This document shows, piece after piece, positions 1 through 10,621 of a stretch of 64,000 nt of DNA. Made by a program: the position numbers and the translations under genes. Under the pieces are notes generated by a model. It searched no databases and was not told the origin of the DNA. It saw only the letters and a list, made by a program, of their open reading frames with translations. The DNA comes from Gymnothorax reevesii (taxonomy: Eukaryota; Chordata; Actinopteri; Anguilliformes; Muraenidae), in NCBI GenBank assembly GCA_029721435.1, contig CM056576.1, forward strand, positions 115,185,166 to 115,249,165, read 5' to 3'. The first letter of the stretch is position 1; each line of letters opens with the position of its first letter.

Positions 1-1148
1 ATGGCCAAATCAGCCGAGCAGTGTATCCAAAGCAATCAATGGTAACCTCCCACCAAGACCCAGGTGATTGTGAACTTGGCAGTCATGTGACTGCATAGTA
101 CGAGACATAGTCATCGTCATATACTGGCTAATACACTGTACGCTACCTTGCAGAATAGAACTTCATTTCCTTATATGAGTTTTCTAAATGACGGATCCAG
201 TATACACAACTACACACTGTGCACTATGCATTGGCCCACAGCATAAATCTAAATCCAGGACAAAAATCTTTCAAAATTTTTCTATAATTTTTTAATTTTC
301 TCACAAAAAAACCTTAAAAAGAGATTTTCTTGTGAACACTCTACAGCCCACATAAGTGCACCGATTCTTTTGAAATTTTGCAGGGACATGTATTATGGTA
401 ATATCACGACACCTATTGATTTTGGGTACGCTGGGACCATCTGGGCCCAACTGGGGGGCCTTCGGGGGATACATGTATTCGGTTGCCGAGTGCTCTAGTT
501 GAAACCATATTAAAGCCCATGTCCAAAATTTTTGTTTCTTTGAATAAACACTAATTCTTTTACATACAGCCATTCTGTGGCTATATAAAGGAAAAGCCAT
601 TGTAGAACAATTATAATAGCAGAATAATAGTCAAGCATTTAATATGGACTTATTAATTAATTAATTCATTCATTCATTCATTTACTTTTGCTGCAATGCA
701 AATGAAAATTTCATTGTTTCAGTCTGCAATTGTTTAAATGCGTCTAGCAATACTAGGCTATAAGTCAGGCTTAGCTCACAATCTAGCTAGCTAGCCAAAT
801 ATGAGCTCTTAGCAATTGGTAACAGCCTACACCTGCTAAATGATATACCTCCGCAGTTTTTTGTAAATACTTCTCATGAACTGTTAACACTTTTCTTTTT
901 TCCCTCACTGTTTTTCTTTTATTTATTTATTTATTATTTTTTTGACTGCATGAATATTTGGAAGCCTCGATGGTTCAACCCTACACTTTTCCCTCTCTCA
1001 TCTTTTCAAAAGCTGATTGTGACAGATTGCTGAAAAGGGCAGGGTGTTTGTAATTTTTAATCTTGGGGGACAGCTGCTGGGCTAAAACCGTTTATGGGGA
1101 AGACTTGGGAGTTTTATTGGCATGTATAGGCTGACTGCAGCTGTGTGC
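1..1148. repeat. Third copy of the V4/V5-unit 5' flank
   Basis: 1-300 aligns with 13430-13800 and 17352-17700. 500-1148 aligns with 18800-19548, including the block ending in the ACTGCAGCTGTGTGCA run. The middle section is shortened, and 330-497 is unrelated sequence. Because this flank lies 5' of V4 and V5, the matching V would lie beyond the left edge. Confidence 0.8.
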
Positions 1149-2574
1149 ATATTATTAATACCACAGGCCTATGTTATAGTCTTATAGTCTCCTGTTTAAA
1201 ATACTTTTTGTTGTCAAGTACTAAATATGGCATTTTTTCCAACTTGGTATTTTTATATATTTGGAGGGAGGCTAATTCTGGGCCTCCCTCTGGTCTGGGC
1301 TCAGGGCAATGTCTCCGGCTGCCACAACCCTGCAACAGCAATGGCCTTAATGTACACCCTGCATGGATTTGATATTTTTCTCAATTGCATAAACGAGTAG
1401 ACACTTCACACATCTATTTCTAACGACATGTGCGTCGGACTTGGATAAACAGTTCAAAGGAAAACAAAGGACTCCTTTGTTTTCCTTTGAAATATTTTTC
1501 TCAATGACATAAATACTCCGACAGTTTTTCAATCAATATAATAAATAATGTGATAAGTAGAATTCTTTTTTAATATTCATGTAACAACCTTAACGAATGA
1601 AAGCAACATCAATTATATGTGCACTTTCCTCTTGGGCGTACTGTTACATACACCTACATACCACTTTTTTTATCTTTTTATTTATATTACGTTTGAACTT
1701 GATTACTGGCACCTATTGCGTCTGCACATGTGCAGTTGACGCTTCCTCAGTAGGGGTGGGGCTACCTTTAGATATGACAGAGAGCGCAGAGTTCAAACGG
1801 TGGGGAGGCGATGGCAGAAAGTCGGGTTGTGGTGAGATGCTGCAACAGAAATTGGAATGAATAAATAATTAAGACGGTGTTGGGGCGATCTCCGGGGAAG
1901 GAGTTTGTTTTATCCTCAGGCCTGATCAGCCTGTAGGGAGGCAGGTCAGGGTGGCTCTCTGACAAGTAGGTTTTTTGTTTGTTTGCCACTTGGCCACCTG
2001 TAAACCACGCCGGGAGAAGCGACTGTGCCATCTCATCTCTCATCTGCACAAATCACTGTTTTAGGACTGAGGTTATCTCAATTAGCCGCTTGGCTATTTT
2101 CAGAAAAAGGGAAAAAATATAAATAAAAGATTAATCAAACAAAACTGAACAAACCCCAAGACCAAGAGGGGAATTTCATCATGCGAGCTGTTTGCTGCGG
2201 GCACGACGTATCCTCAGAAGACGGCTTTTCCTCCGGGGAAAAAAGGTAAGCCTCGCCTCTCTGAGGGGGTTTGTCAGGTGCCAGTGTATGTTTAAATTGT
2301 ATTTTTTTCCCTCTTCTCCCTCCATGCATTCACTCGCCGACACACACACTCATACACATCGCTATTTGTTTTTCTTTTGTGTTACTACCCTGCGTTCTGT
2401 ACTTGAGTTTTTACGAGCTTGGAGAGCAGTGGGTTCGTAACAGTACACCGAAGATCCAGCATCATTGGGTGGAGGTATTTCTATTGAAGTTGAGCGTGTC
2501 ACCTTTCACTGATCATTGCTCTTCACATCAGACCTACCAACCCCTATTGCATAACAAGTGCTCATGTTTATATT
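1149..2574. other. Unassigned stretch left of the Tc1-like element
   Basis: No V gene or recognised element. It contains an 18-bp perfect palindrome (1454-1490) and a GC-richer patch (1740-2250) that includes a short ATG-initiated stretch ending in a splice-donor-like site at 2245. Confidence 0.5.
1454..1490. repeat. Perfect palindrome, 18-bp arms, 1-nt loop
   Basis: Arms 1454-1471 and 1473-1490 are exact reverse complements around a single C. A direct near-repeat of ATTTTTCTCAATKNCATAAA lies at about 1374-1393 and 1494-1513. Confidence 0.85.
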
Positions 2575-4369
2575 TACAAAACCCAAAACCAGTGAAGTTG
2601 GCACGTTGCGTAAATCGTTAATAAAACCAGAATACAATGATTTGCAAATCCTTTTCAACCTATATTCAATTGAATACACTGCAAAGACAAGTTACCTAAT
2701 GTTCGAACAGGGAAAATTTGTAATTTTTTGCAAATATTAGCTCATTTGGAATTTGATGCCTGCAACATGTTTCAAAAAAGCTGGCAAAAATGGCAAAAAA
2801 GACTGAGAGAGTTGAGGAATGCTCATCAAAATCTTATTTGGAACATCCCACAGGTGAACAAGCTAATTGGGAACAGGTGGGTGCCATGATTTGGTATAAA
2901 AGCAGCTTCCGTGAAATGCTCAGTCATTCACAAACAAGGATGGGGAGAGGGTCACCACTGAGTGAACAAATGCGTGAGCTGATTGTCAAACAGTTTAAAA
3001 ACAACATTCCTCAACAAGTTATTTCGGGAAATTTTGGGATTCATCTATGGCCCATAATATTGTCAAAAGGTTCAGAGAATCTGGAGAAATAACTGCACGT
3101 AAGCGACAAGGCCGAAAACCAACATTGATTGCCCGTGACCTTCAATCCCTCAGGCGGTACTGCATCAAAAACCGACATCAGTGTGCAAAGGACATAACCA
3201 CATGGGCTCAGGAACACTTCAGAAAACCACCATTAGTAACTACAGTTCGCCGCTACATCAGCAAGTGCAAGTTAAAACTCTACTATGCAAAGCGAAAGCC
3301 ATTTATCAACAGCACCCAGAAACGCCGCCGGCTTCGCTGGGCCCAAGCTCATCTACACTGAAAAAAATGTTTTGTTGAATGAACATGATTTTTTTAAGGT
3401 AAGTGGTTTCACAAAATATTTTTATCTGAAGCTAGATATTTTTATTATGTTGACTATTTGAAATTACTTATATTTTTTAAGTGGAGTTAAATAACACACC
3501 TATTTCTATTAAAATATGCTTAATTATTATATGGAACATTTACTAGGAGTCAAAATCACTTTTTTCAGTGTATGATGGGCTGATGCAAAGTGGAAAAGTG
3601 GACTGTGGTCTGACGAGTCCACAATTCAAATTGTTTTTGGAAACTATGGACGTCATGTCCTCCGGACCAAAGAGGAAAAGAATCATCAGGACTGTTATAG
3701 GTGCAAAGTTCAAAAGCCAGCATCTGTGATGGTATGGGGGTGTATTAGTGCCCTTACACATATGTGAAGGCACCATTAATGCTGAAAGGTACGTACAGGT
3801 TTTGGAGCAACATATGTTGCCATCCAAGCAACGTCTTTTTCATGGACACCCCTGCTTATTTCAGCAAGACAATGCCAAGCCACATTCTGCACGTGTTACA
3901 ACAGCATGGCTCCGTAGTAAGAGTGCGGGTACTAGACTGGCCTGCCTGTAGTCCAGACCTGTCTCCCATTGAAAATGTGTGGCGCATTATGAAGCGTAAA
4001 TATGACAACGGAGACCCCGGACTGTTGAACAACTTAAGCTGTACATCAAGCAAGAATGGGTAAGAGTTCCACCTGAAAAGCCTCAAAAATTAGTCTCCTC
4101 AGTTCCCAAATGTTTACTGAGTGCTGTTAAAAGGAAAGGCGATGTAATACAGTGGTAAAAAGGCCCCTGTGCTAACTTTTTTGCAATGCGTTGCTGCCTT
4201 TAAATTCTAAGTTCTATTCTAAAGTAAAGTTTCTCAGTTTGAACATTAAACATCTTGTCTTTGCAGTGTATTCAATTGAATATAAGTTGAAAAGGATTAG
4301 CAAATCATTGTATTCTATTTTTATCTACGATTTACATAACGTGCCAACTTCACTGGTTTTGGGTTTGTA
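2575..4369 (+). mobile_element. Tc1-like DNA transposon, full length but inactive
   Basis: Terminal inverted repeats of more than 40 bp (2575-2618 and 4327-4369, beginning TACAAAACCCAAAACC) bounded by TA. The transposase is on the plus strand in pieces. The N-terminal helix-turn-helix part is at 2940-3361. The catalytic part is at 3580-4080, with the DDE residues visible in WSDES, QQDNAKPH and SPIENVW. Frameshifts and stops (for example near 3765) and a nested 215-bp insertion break it. It lies in the 3' flank of V1. The paralogous V6 flank (20720-20780) has an empty site. Confidence 0.9.
3356..3570. mobile_element. Small TIR element nested in the Tc1 transposase
   Basis: 215 bp with imperfect 14-bp terminal inverted repeats (CACTGAAAAAAATG and CACTGAAAAAAGTG) flanked by TA duplicates at 3354-3355 and 3571-3572. 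Removing it restores transposase continuity from ...AQAHL to the region leading to WSDES. No coding capacity. TA targets suggest a Tc1/mariner-type MITE. Confidence 0.75.
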
Positions 4370-4649
4370 CATAGAATCACTCTCATTGATGGATTGTGCA
4401 TGAGTTTGCAATGGTACTTGTGTATATTGAATATGACAGGGAAAATCAGGCCCATCATATCTACGCCACAATGGAAATGCATCATCATTATTTTTACCCC
4501 TCTAATGTGAGACATTCAGTACAAAGTCAGGTTGCAGGTGCATTGGACTGGGACCAAATACAGTATATACACAACACATTGGGAGGCATTTCCTGTTGAG
4601 GATTTCACAGTCTGATTAAAAACATCTTCAAAGCTCTGGAAACCAAGCA

Positions 4650-4687
4650 GGTTTTTGTATGAGAGTTGGCATTAATACATCACTGTG
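4650..4687 (-). promoter_or_regulatory. V1 recombination signal sequence, 22-bp spacer
   Basis: Read on the minus strand: consensus heptamer CACAGTG (4681-4687), 22-bp spacer, nonamer ACAAAAACC (4650-4658). It abuts the last V codon, as expected of a V-type (23 +/- 1) RSS recognised by RAG1/RAG2. Confidence 0.93.
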
Positions 4688-5116
4688 ATACGCCGTAGAG
4701 CACAGTAATACAATTCAGTGTCTTGTGGAATGAGGTTTGAAATGGTCAAAACTGTTTTGCCGTTGGATGTGTCAGCAGTTGCATCAAATCGTTCTTTGGC
4801 AAAATCTGATGTGCTTGTGTAGCCCCCCCTGACCAGTATGTACTGAAGACCTGATCCAGGGTGCTGACGGTACCAGAGGAAATCGTAGCTATCGGCTGAG
4901 CTGCCCATCGTGAGGGTGCAATCCATTGAAACTTTGTCTCCCTCTGTTTTCCTTTGTTCTTTAACTTCTCCCAATGAAATGCCTGAAAAATGAAAACATG
5001 AAATAAGTCATCTCAAGAAATATCTGTAACAAGAACAAACCAGTATCTTCCAATGAGTTAATTAAAGATAACTTACGGAAGGTGAGAGCGAACATCAGCC
5101 CTGCTAAAAGTTGCAT
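4688..5116 (-). CDS. V1: TCR alpha/delta variable gene, subfamily A
   Basis: Germline V segment that would encode the antigen-binding V domain of a TCR alpha or delta chain after joining to a (D)J. The leader exon 5077-5116 starts MQLLAGLMF and is hydrophobic. A 94-bp GT-AG intron follows, then the V exon 4688-4982 (295 nt). The V exon shows the first Cys in VSMDC, the core Trp in FLWYRQ, and DTELYYCALRR at the end, so the V fold is complete. The reading frame is open across the splice (40 nt of leader, phase 1). The RSS follows directly. Its closest relatives in the window are V6 (coding) and V7 (coding and promoter). The upstream flank at about 5120-5230 has a GGGAGGGGC-type box also seen before V7. 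Functional by sequence; alpha versus delta use cannot be told. Confidence 0.93.
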
Positions 5117-5829
5117 CTTGCTGTTTGGTTTGTGTTGTGAATATTAGGGGAAGAGAACCTGGGGCAAATTATATACTTCAACTTATCTGTGTAGAAAAAT
5201 GGGAGGGGCCACAGTGCTCTGGTGAGAAATGAAAACAAAGTAAAGCTATGGCATATATCTTTTATAAATGGAACAGATTTTGTGGTGCTCTTTCATTTAT
5301 CCACGTAGCACCAATGTAATTTGCTCTGACATAATGAAACCTAACTCTTTTCTAATACTGCCCCTCATTAAACATTCAGGATCCCAAATGTCTATTTTAC
5401 CAGGTTCATTACAATTTCTACAAAGAGTTTCCCTAAAGTAATGCTCACAAAACTTTGCATTTACATGAAGGAGTGTCTTTGAAAATGAGAAGATTCAATG
5501 CAATATTTTAAAGCTTTAACCTAAGGATATGAAGACTAGAAAAAGGTTATCCTACCACCAGTAATCGAGGAGGAAGAGGGAATTTTTCTTCTTCTTCTAT
5601 GATGTTTATTGGCAGTTCACAAAGCAGCTTATACGCTTCATGTATTTCAGCGAAAAGAAACTGAAGCAAAGAAACTCCTTAATAGAAAAAGCATAATGCC
5701 TGAGTGACGAAAATATATAAATACAAACCAAAATGAAGCTGCATTGGTGAGGATTGAGTCCGATTTTGACAAGCAGTTGAGCAGATTCACTTCATTCGAA
5801 GTTGTGAGCATGCGGAGTAATTATGACAC
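5117..5829. other. V1 5' flank
   Basis: The first ~110 bp are shared with the V7 flank (23883-24010) and hold a GGGAGGGGC box and AT-rich patch, probably the V1 promoter. Nothing recognisable follows. Confidence 0.5.
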
Positions 5830-6240
5830 TGCTAAGGCATTACCCAACCTCCATAACTATGAAGCCAAATGCGGAGAGTAGCTGGGTTTAGTCGGGGCAT
5901 CCCTGGACAAAAAAAAATAAATGTTTTCTTAAATGTGCATGTACTCTCCTGCTCAATTTGGCCTCCACAGATGTGCAAGTTGCCTATGATGAGTGCACTA
6001 ATACAGCTCCAGACCATGAGAGATGCTGGCTATTGAAAAAGTTGCTGATAACAATCGGGCAATTGGGATGATCCTTCTCTTCTTTGGCCCTGAGAACATG
6101 CCCTCCATTATTTCCAGAAACTATTTTAAAGGTGGACTTATTAGACACAGCAGTCATTTACACTTCCCCGTCAATCCATTTCAGATGAGCTTGAGCAGAG
6201 AGAAGTTGGTAATGTCTGTGGATGGGGTTTAATGGCTTCC
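5830..6240 (-). pseudogene. Tc1-like transposase remnant
   Basis: The minus strand reads MVWSCISALIIGNLHICGG, matching the MVWGCISA... region of the Tc1 transposase at 2.6-4.4 kb. The segment 6023-6232 is the antisense of the preceding catalytic region (same antisense signature as 3543-3827). Fragment only, with no inverted repeats seen. Confidence 0.65.
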
Positions 6241-7463
6241 TTTATTTATTTGATTGGTAGTCTTCAATCCCATTTGATGAATTCGTAACTAAATGATTTC
6301 ACTTACTCAGGTCAGCCTTCGGAGACCATGTGGTTTTGAGCCCTTGTGGTTACGTCCATAACAGAAGAATTTTGGTTCATAATTCAGTGTTGTCTGAGGG
6401 CTCGAAGGACATGCACATTCAATGTTAGTATTCAGCCTTGTCTTTTACGCTCAAAGATTGCTCTGCTTTCAACAGATTCTCAGCGTCCTTTCACGTAAAA
6501 ATTAAGGACTGCCCAAAGTGCGATCCCTAAACTCCATGTATCACACTATGAGAAAGTTGTTTTTAAAATGGTGAACTATTAGCTTTCGCAGCTCTTGGCG
6601 TTGTGGCGAAACGATCATGTCTACTGTGTCTGCTCGTTTTATATCCAGTCGTAATTGAATCCCTTCTTACCTCTTGACCTGCTTACCTCTGGAATGTTCC
6701 AAATGAGTGTTTTTCTGAAGATCCCACAACTTCTCCAATCTTCCCATTCCCCTGTCCAAATTGTTTTGAAATGTGTTGCAGGCAGCAAATTTGGAGTTCA
6801 TGAATACTCATAAAAATCATTACAGTTTATACAGAGAGACATTTTCCCCTTGCGCTGCCTTCAACTAAATGCAAGCTGTGATGGCTGGTGTTTCGAGACG
6901 CCAAAAGCAGCAGCCGAAACAAAAGGAAGTCCAGCAAAACGGGCCAAGATGTAGTCCGGAAACAAAAGGAAGCTCGACAAAAAAAGCGAGCTTGACAGAA
7001 TGAAATAAAAGGGAAAAATCCCAGAATCCGAGATGAAAAGATATAGCACCAGACGGTGCCCAGAAAGAGGAAGAAAAGAGAGAAAGATTCCCTTGATAAC
7101 CAGCACTTTCCTCTTGGCAGGTAATTCCTCAAACAATTCTCCAGCTAGAGACCTTACCGGCTATTGTGCATAGTAACACTGACACTCTAGCAAACGCAGA
7201 GAGGCAGAACTTGGGTTTAAATAGAGTCTGGGCGCCGCCCACAATTAATGCCAGCTGGCAAAAGAATCTGATTGTGGGCAAAAGGATATGGTCCTGGACA
7301 AGAGAAACAAAGAAAGCTCGCCAGCCTCTAAAAACCATGAAACAAGCAAAGAATAATTTACAAATTAATGAATTAAATTTTTATTTGCTATTTACATACC
7401 TTTCCTATCATTGTGGAAATGAGGTAACAGAACCACATGACACAGGGCTCAATAGAAGAAAGA
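6241..7463. other. V2 3' flank, no gene recognised
   Basis: Open frames on both strands (for example 6827-7338 minus) show no domain or motif I recognise and have biased composition. I see no RNA gene or complete transposon. Confidence 0.4.
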
Positions 7464-7502
7464 GGTTTTGGTATGAGGTGAGAATCAGACTTACACAGTG
7501 TG
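7464..7502 (-). promoter_or_regulatory. V2 RSS, 23-bp spacer, variant heptamer CACACTG
   Basis: Minus strand: heptamer CACACTG (7496-7502; consensus CACAGTG, position 5 changed), 23-bp spacer, nonamer ACCAAAACC (7464-7472; one change from ACAAAAACC). The essential CAC is kept. Confidence 0.8.
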
Positions 7503-8032
7503 GGCCTCAGAGCACAGTAGTATGTGGCAGAGTCAGACAGCACAGCTGCTGCTATCTTCAGATTAAAGGTCTTGTTTGATTTGTCATGATGAGCAGTGAG
7601 TCCTTCCTTGTATCCATTTCCACGGGCATTATAATTACTGAGTATGAGCTCTGGTGACCTTTTCTCCCTCTGGACGTACCAGAAGAGAGTAGGAGCAGTG
7701 GAGCTAGTTTCAAACTGACAGTTCAATGATGCCTCCTCATTTTCTGTTAGTAATTTGGACGTCTGATTTTGTGAAACTGAGTCACCTTGGGTGATACCTG
7801 AAAAAACAAACAAACAAACGAACAAAAAAACAGAAGAACATGGTGACTAGGTCAAAAATAAGCATTCGTGTCTTATAACTACAATGACCAAAAAAGCATT
7901 CTATTGATTCTCAAAGGTAAATTACTTCAATAAACAAATTTACCCTAATTTGCCAGATCTGACCAGTAGACAGAACTAAATGAAATGCCTACCAACATGA
8001 CAGAGTAAAATGCCACAGAGTAAAATAAGCAT
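7503..8032 (-). CDS. V2: TCR alpha/delta variable gene, subfamily B
   Basis: Only member of its subfamily here. The leader exon 7993-8032 begins MLILLCGILLCHV. A 195-bp intron (GTAGGC donor) follows, then the V exon 7503-7797 (295 nt), which starts GITQGDSVSQNQ. First Cys in SLNCQF, Trp in LFWYVQ, second Cys in SATYYCALR. CDR2 is unusually charged and Asn/Gly-rich. Upstream, about 50-65 bp before the ATG, is an AT-rich TATA-like patch (8087-8098) next to a CACTGAGAGTGAGG block that recurs upstream of V6. The V frame is intact. The RSS heptamer deviates at position 5, so recombination efficiency may be reduced. Confidence 0.91.
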
Positions 8033-9933
8033 TTCTGTTCGTAGTCTGAGTGATGAAGTCCCTGTATCCGTCCTCACTCTCAGTGATATTTAAAGCACAG
8101 TGCTGCAGAGTTCTCTTCCTGTAACTCCTGTATTACCCGCCCCCAAGGATCAGGGATGTGGCATCTGCAGCCTCTGGTGGCCACAGCAGCTCATTCATCA
8201 TGCACTCTTTTGCAGTCATTATTCTGTAACAATGCTTTGGCATTTTCTGTGAGATAACTGTCCTCATCATATTTCCAATCACACTTATGGAATTATCATT
8301 GCTTATCATAACGCTTATGTTGTCTATCCAGATCAACATCTGAACCCAGGCTGTTTGAGAGAAAACTGCACAGTGAAGTGATAGTGACATCTTCTGGCCA
8401 TCTGAAGACACTGTACCAAGGTAGCTGCTTCAATGAATTTCTGAAAACTGTCATTCACTTTAACCCTCACACAAAACTCAAAAAACAAAACAAACAAACA
8501 AAAAAAAAATCAAAATCAATCATATTTTTGGATAAGTGACTGCATTCTTCCATAACACCAAGACAGTCACAGAGACACAGAGATTCCTAAAGATAGAATT
8601 AATTCAGAATCAGCTCTTGTAGCTCTTGTCCACACATGGTGGGTAAGGACAAGATTTCAAACCAGAAATGTTCAAAATGTTCTGTAAATGGACAATGCAT
8701 CCTGCTCCGAACTTATGCAGTAAGACCATGAGTATGACCTGCGCTTGTTGGCCGAAATGGGAATGCCAATATTAACCCAACTATTTGGGGCGTTGCTCGC
8801 GCCAGTTATTGTGACAGACAGCTCAAGACATTGCCTCATTCTTATAGACACTCGTATGAATATCTGCTGCTGATATATCTCTTTGCTGGGCGAGCTATGT
8901 GCACTGCTCACCTGCTTCAGCTTTGCTGCGAAAAATGCCTCTGCCTGCTGCTGTGCTTCATTTATCACTATCTGCTGCAAGTCATATTTCCTGCTATTAG
9001 TTGACATTATCGATAAAGCTAAGCAGCCACTCGTGGGCTCTGAATTTCTCTTGAATAAGTTGGCATATTGTGTAGTAACACTAATTTTTACCCAACATTG
9101 GAGGCTATGCTCTCTGTTTGAAGTCTGTATATCTCAAAAAGTAATGAGGATATCATTACAATTTTGCACGTAATCGACATTATGTTCTGTAAATCTGAAG
9201 CAAATCTGAGCTGGTAAGTCGGGAATTTTTTTCAAATCTGGTGATTTGATATGGAATTACACACACAAAAAATACTTGGATTTGACCATAGTTCGGTGCC
9301 CAAAAAGACTGTTGGGAAGTGCTGAACTCTTTCCAATGCCCGAATGAACTGCTGAGGGAATTGAATTTTTAAAAGTCACAAATCAAATAATGAAAAAGAA
9401 ATCTGCCGTACCAAGTTCCTATATTTGGACTGATAACACTCATTTCCATTTGTTTTTTCTTGGGAAGACAAAATGTCTGCCAATGAAGTTGAATCATTTA
9501 AGTAATTTTTAGTTTTGCCTATGAAAATAGACTATTTTACTTGTCAAGCAGATTAAAGCAAACTAATGTTATCTACTTGAGAGAGAGACAAAAATTTCTT
9601 TAAGTCTCAAAATAAAATTAAGGGGTGTGTGAACAGACATATACATATATAATACATAATTTTTTTTGCAGTGCAACTAAATATGCAGTCCACCAGGGCT
9701 GGGGTTTCAGACCTGGGTGATAGATTGTGGCCATTTAACAGCATACGTGAGAATTGCAAGTGCTCACACACTGTTCAATGACCTCCTCACGGCTCAATCT
9801 CTTTATGGCAGGAACTCAACTCTTCTGACATGAAATACATTCTATTGAATGTTTCTATAGTAGAAAAATTGTGAATTATTGAAATAGTGCTTTACACACC
9901 ACTTGAAATGCCATCAGGTTTTTTAGGCATTAA
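8033..9933. other. V2 5' flank and V3 3' flank
   Basis: 8040-8760 aligns with 21690-22425 upstream of V6. 9682-9860 aligns with 33018-33200 beside the V9 pseudogene. No protein gene recognised. Confidence 0.7.
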
Positions 9934-9971
9934 GATTTTTGTACAGAGATAATGGGTTTCCTGTCACTGTG
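9934..9971 (-). promoter_or_regulatory. V3 RSS, 22-bp spacer
   Basis: Minus strand: heptamer CACAGTG (9965-9971), 22-bp spacer, nonamer ACAAAAATC (9934-9942; one change from consensus). Confidence 0.9.
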
Positions 9972-10489
9972 GGCTGCAGGGCACAGTAGTACAGTGCGGA
10001 GTCTGTCACTTCAGCTGAGGAGATCTCCAGTCCCAAGCGTTTGTCCTGTTTATCATGTTTCACAGTGAACCGCTTCTCCGCCTTTTCCACGGAACCAAAA
10101 TAGATGAGAATGAGGAATTCAGGTTTGGATCCAGGATACTGCAGATACCACTGTAAACTGGTTGGGTTAAGGGCTGAGTAGTTGCATGATAGAGTAACAC
10201 TGCTGCCATACAGCACATGCTCTTCTTTAGATCTGGATTCTATTTTATCCTCTCCAAGGATACCTGGGGACAAAATACATACTTTTTAAAAGACGTTCAC
10301 AATAATTTTTGACATTTAGGGAGTCAGCTGTCAGTTTTACTGATTTATATCAATCCATGATTCAATAAAACTTTCACTATCAATTTTACTGGGACATTTA
10401 TCAAAAAATGAGAAGCATCAGAGAGGAGTAACAATTTTCCACTAACCAGCCATTGTTGAAAATAGAAGACATATGCTGAGCAGCATCAT
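9972..10489 (-). CDS. V3: TCR alpha/delta variable gene, subfamily C
   Basis: Leader exon 10447-10489 begins MMLLSICLLFSTMA; a second ATG is in frame one codon later. A 183-bp intron with donor GTTAGT follows, then the V exon 9972-10263 (292 nt, the shortest intact V exon in the window). First Cys in VTLSCNYS, Trp in LQWYLQ, second Cys in SALYYCALQP. The frame is open throughout. V9 pseudogene at 33.3 kb is its decayed relative, and 3' flank 9682-9860 matches 33018-33200. An octamer ATGCAAAT lies on the coding strand about 125 bp upstream. Confidence 0.92.
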
Positions 10490-10613
10490 GACTGCTGTTA
10501 AAAAGCGACACTGACTTTAGGCACAGCCAGAGAAGATTATGTCCTCTCAGACTCCCCTGCATAGTTTTTTGTTTTGCTTTGTTTAATTGAAACTCCTCCC
10601 ACTCCCTGGCTAA

Positions 10614-10621
10614 TTTGCATC
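10614..10621 (-). promoter_or_regulatory. Octamer motif upstream of V3
   Basis: Perfect ATGCAAAT on the coding strand, about 125 bp upstream of the V3 ATG. Octamers bind Oct factors in lymphoid promoters. It lies beside a CTCCTCCCACT block shared with the V4, V5 and V15 upstream regions. Functional role is inferred. Confidence 0.5.

Noticed and set aside
6827..7338. Overlapping hydrophobic minus-strand open frames
   Set aside because: No domain or splice context, and the content is Phe/Leu/Ser-rich as expected from antisense of A-rich sequence.
7494..7500. Plus-strand CACAGTG as an inverted second RSS at V2
   Set aside because: No nonamer at proper spacing on that strand. It is a by-product of the palindromic CACACTGTG sequence.
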